DNA from: Mesorhizobium sp. SARCC-RB16n | GTDB lineage: Bacteria > Pseudomonadota > Alphaproteobacteria > Rhizobiales > Rhizobiaceae | NCBI RefSeq assembly: GCF_008520305.1 | Contig: NZ_ML703263.1 | Coordinates: forward strand, 62,001 to 126,000 | Length of the DNA: 64,000 nt | Direction: 5' to 3' | In this document: piece by piece, positions 62,680 to 64,000 of the stretch | Numbering within the stretch: the first letter of the stretch is position 1 | Layout: each line of letters starts with the position of its first letter | The notes under the pieces: generated by a model | The model's database searches: none | What the model was told of the DNA's origin: nothing | Seen by the model: only the letters and a program-made list of their open reading frames with translations | Program-made: the position numbers and the translations under genes

Positions 62680-64000
62680 ATGGCAAAGGCGGACGCGTGG
62701 GGCGCGCCCGGAGGGATGGCTTTTGCGCGTCGTGAGACGCGCAGCGACGGCCTTGCCGGGAATACGCGACTCATCGCCGAACCAGCCTACAAGCGGCTTC
62801 TGGCGGCGGAGCCGCTGCTGCGCCGGTCGATACCGGCCCTCATCGTCATCTTTCTGCTGGTCATCGCGGCGTTGCGTGTGCTCTCGCTTATGAACGAGCG
62901 CGACGATGTCGAGCGCGATGCCAAGGCGATCCTGACGCTGGCCGCCGCGCAGCTCGCCAGTTCGCTCGCCACCACGTCGGACACGCTGCCCGGCGCCACA
63001 CAGGACCTGCTGGAGACCACCAGCCGCCAAGGCGCGATGGGCCGCAGCCACGTGCTTGTCATCACCGACAGCGCCTTCAAGATCACCGCGGTGACACCAC
63101 GTTCGGTGCCCTGGCAAGGCCATTCGCTCGACGGCCTCGTCCAGGGCGGCCAGCCTTTGTTCATGTTCGGCGATCGCGCCGGTGTCATGGAGGTCAACAT
63201 CGGCGGTCAGGACTGGTACGCGGCGGTCAGCCTGTCCAGAGACAGGAAGGGAGCCGCTGCGGCGCTTGTGCCGCAAGAGGCGGTCTTCGACACCTGGCGC
63301 AAGACCGTCTCGCTAAACGTCACCCTGTTCGTGCTGACGGCCGGCGTCCTGATCATCATCCTCTATGCCTATTTCGGACAGGCGGCGCGCGCGCAGGCAG
63401 CCGACCGCATCTATCTCGAAGCACATCAGCGTATCGACATGGCGCTGGTGCGCGGCCGCTGCGGCCTGTGGGACTGGGACATGGTGCGCGGCAAGATGTA
63501 CTGGTCGCGCTCGATGTACGACATGCTCGGCTACGAGCCCTGCGAGACAATGCTGTCCTTCGGCGAGGTTGACGAGATCATCCATCCCGAGGACGGCGAC
63601 CTGTTCGAACTCGCCAACAGAATCGTCGCGCGGGAAATCGACCATATCGACCAAGTGTTCCGGATGCGGCATGCCGACGGCCAATGGGTGTGGATGCGCG
63701 CCCGGGCACAAGTCATGGATCCCGAAGCGCCCGAAATCCAGCTCATCGGCATCGCCGTCGACGTCACCGAGCAGCGCCACCTGGCGCTGCGGTCGGAGGC
63801 CGCCGATCTTCGCCTCAGGACCGCGATCGAGAACATCAATGAATCCTTCGTGCTGTGGGATTCGTCTCAGCGCCTGATCATGTGCAATTCCAAATATCAG
63901 CAGGACAATGGGCTCTCGGATCGCGACGTGATGCCAGGCGTGACGCGCGCTTCCCTGGAAGAACGGATGCTGGCGTTTGCTTCCGAGCGCCGGCTTGCCA
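62680..64000 (+). CDS. PAS-domain membrane sensor kinase, 5' part only
   Basis: The gene runs off the right edge; 440 codons are visible. The protein has a basic start, a membrane helix (about 51-70), an extracytoplasmic loop of about 140 residues, a second helix (about 212-233) and at least two PAS domains: one near 250-380 (GLWDWDMVRGKMYWS, MLGYEP, WMRARAQVMD, DVTEQ) and a second beginning LRTAIENINESFVLWD. The histidine-kinase core expected after this is not in the window. It resembles PleC/DivJ/CbrA-type kinases, which is inference. ATG 62680 is preceded by GGGGAG. Confidence 0.75.
   Translation, partial: MAKADAWGAPGGMAFARRETRSDGLAGNTRLIAEPAYKRLLAAEPLLRRSIPALIVIFLLVIAALRVLSLMNERDDVERDAKAILTLAAAQLASSLATTSDTLPGATQDLLETTSRQGAMGRSHVLVITDSAFKITAVTPRSVPWQGHSLDGLVQGGQPLFMFGDRAGVMEVNIGGQDWYAAVSLSRDRKGAAAALVPQEAVFDTWRKTVSLNVTLFVLTAGVLIIILYAYFGQAARAQAADRIYLEAHQRIDMALVRGRCGLWDWDMVRGKMYWSRSMYDMLGYEPCETMLSFGEVDEIIHPEDGDLFELANRIVAREIDHIDQVFRMRHADGQWVWMRARAQVMDPEAPEIQLIGIAVDVTEQRHLALRSEAADLRLRTAIENINESFVLWDSSQRLIMCNSKYQQDNGLSDRDVMPGVTRASLEERMLAFASERRLA

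Noticed and set aside
1-64000. CRISPR arrays, rRNA genes and complete insertion sequences
   Set aside because: No evenly spaced direct repeats, rRNA-like stretches or transposase genes were seen.

Overview
The window looks like a chromosomal segment of a high-GC alphaproteobacterium of the order Hyphomicrobiales, most like Mesorhizobium or a close relative. Three things point there: the conserved run rpoZ-rel-pyrE-(DUF2062)-acpS-lepB-rnc-era...recO on the minus strand, three Omp2-type porins that share the same first 70 or so residues, and rhizobial palindromic intergenic repeats (ATGCATGTCG...CGACATGCAT type). Family names come from recognising the proteins by eye; no database search was run.

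Layout. 1-4980: end of a ygfZ-like gene, an HD hydrolase, a PAS-PAS-GGDEF-EAL protein, a fatty-acid desaturase and a divergent LysR regulator. 4997-7930: a minus-strand cassette of a GNAT/C39-like protease fusion, a RimK-type ATP-grasp ligase with an RLAN N-terminal domain, and a DUF3303 protein. 8054-12277: anti-sigma factor, ECF sigma factor with a candidate self-regulated promoter, and a large DUF2339 membrane protein. 12360-23270: the conserved housekeeping cluster, interrupted between era and recO by porin A and a decayed phosphotransferase. 23555-30753: NYN protein, family-5 uracil-DNA glycosylase, GH25 lysozyme, smpB, dapA, soluble lytic transglycosylase, alpha/beta hydrolase. 30812-35632: PEBP-like protein, tyrosine recombinase, two divergent porins around a tRNA-Ser(GCU). 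36102-39608: TPR-sulfotransferase, PLP aminotransferase, acylphosphatase.

39673-46954 is a leucine-catabolism operon (TetR regulator, isovaleryl-CoA dehydrogenase, methylcrotonyl-CoA carboxylase beta and alpha). Between the two carboxylase subunits lie a frameshifted macro-domain gene and three tandem copies of a small exported protein I do not recognise. A convergent branched-chain amino-acid binding protein follows (47031-48152), so uptake and breakdown of these amino acids sit side by side. 48589-64000 holds small exported proteins, AMP nucleosidase, an exo/endonuclease-family membrane protein, a DUF922 protease, ETF-ubiquinone oxidoreductase (which would accept electrons from isovaleryl-CoA dehydrogenase through ETF), a family-4-like uracil-DNA glycosylase, an XRE regulator, a DMT exporter preceded by a 41-codon reading frame, aminopeptidase N, and the 5' part of a PAS sensor kinase cut by the window end.

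The best candidates for undescribed biology are the RimK/GNAT-protease/DUF3303 cassette and the triplicated small exported proteins embedded in the leucine operon. Signs of past gene traffic are a solitary recombinase with an AT-rich 5' end, two gene remnants, a 240-bp element with inverted ends, and the porin inserted into the era-recO cluster.
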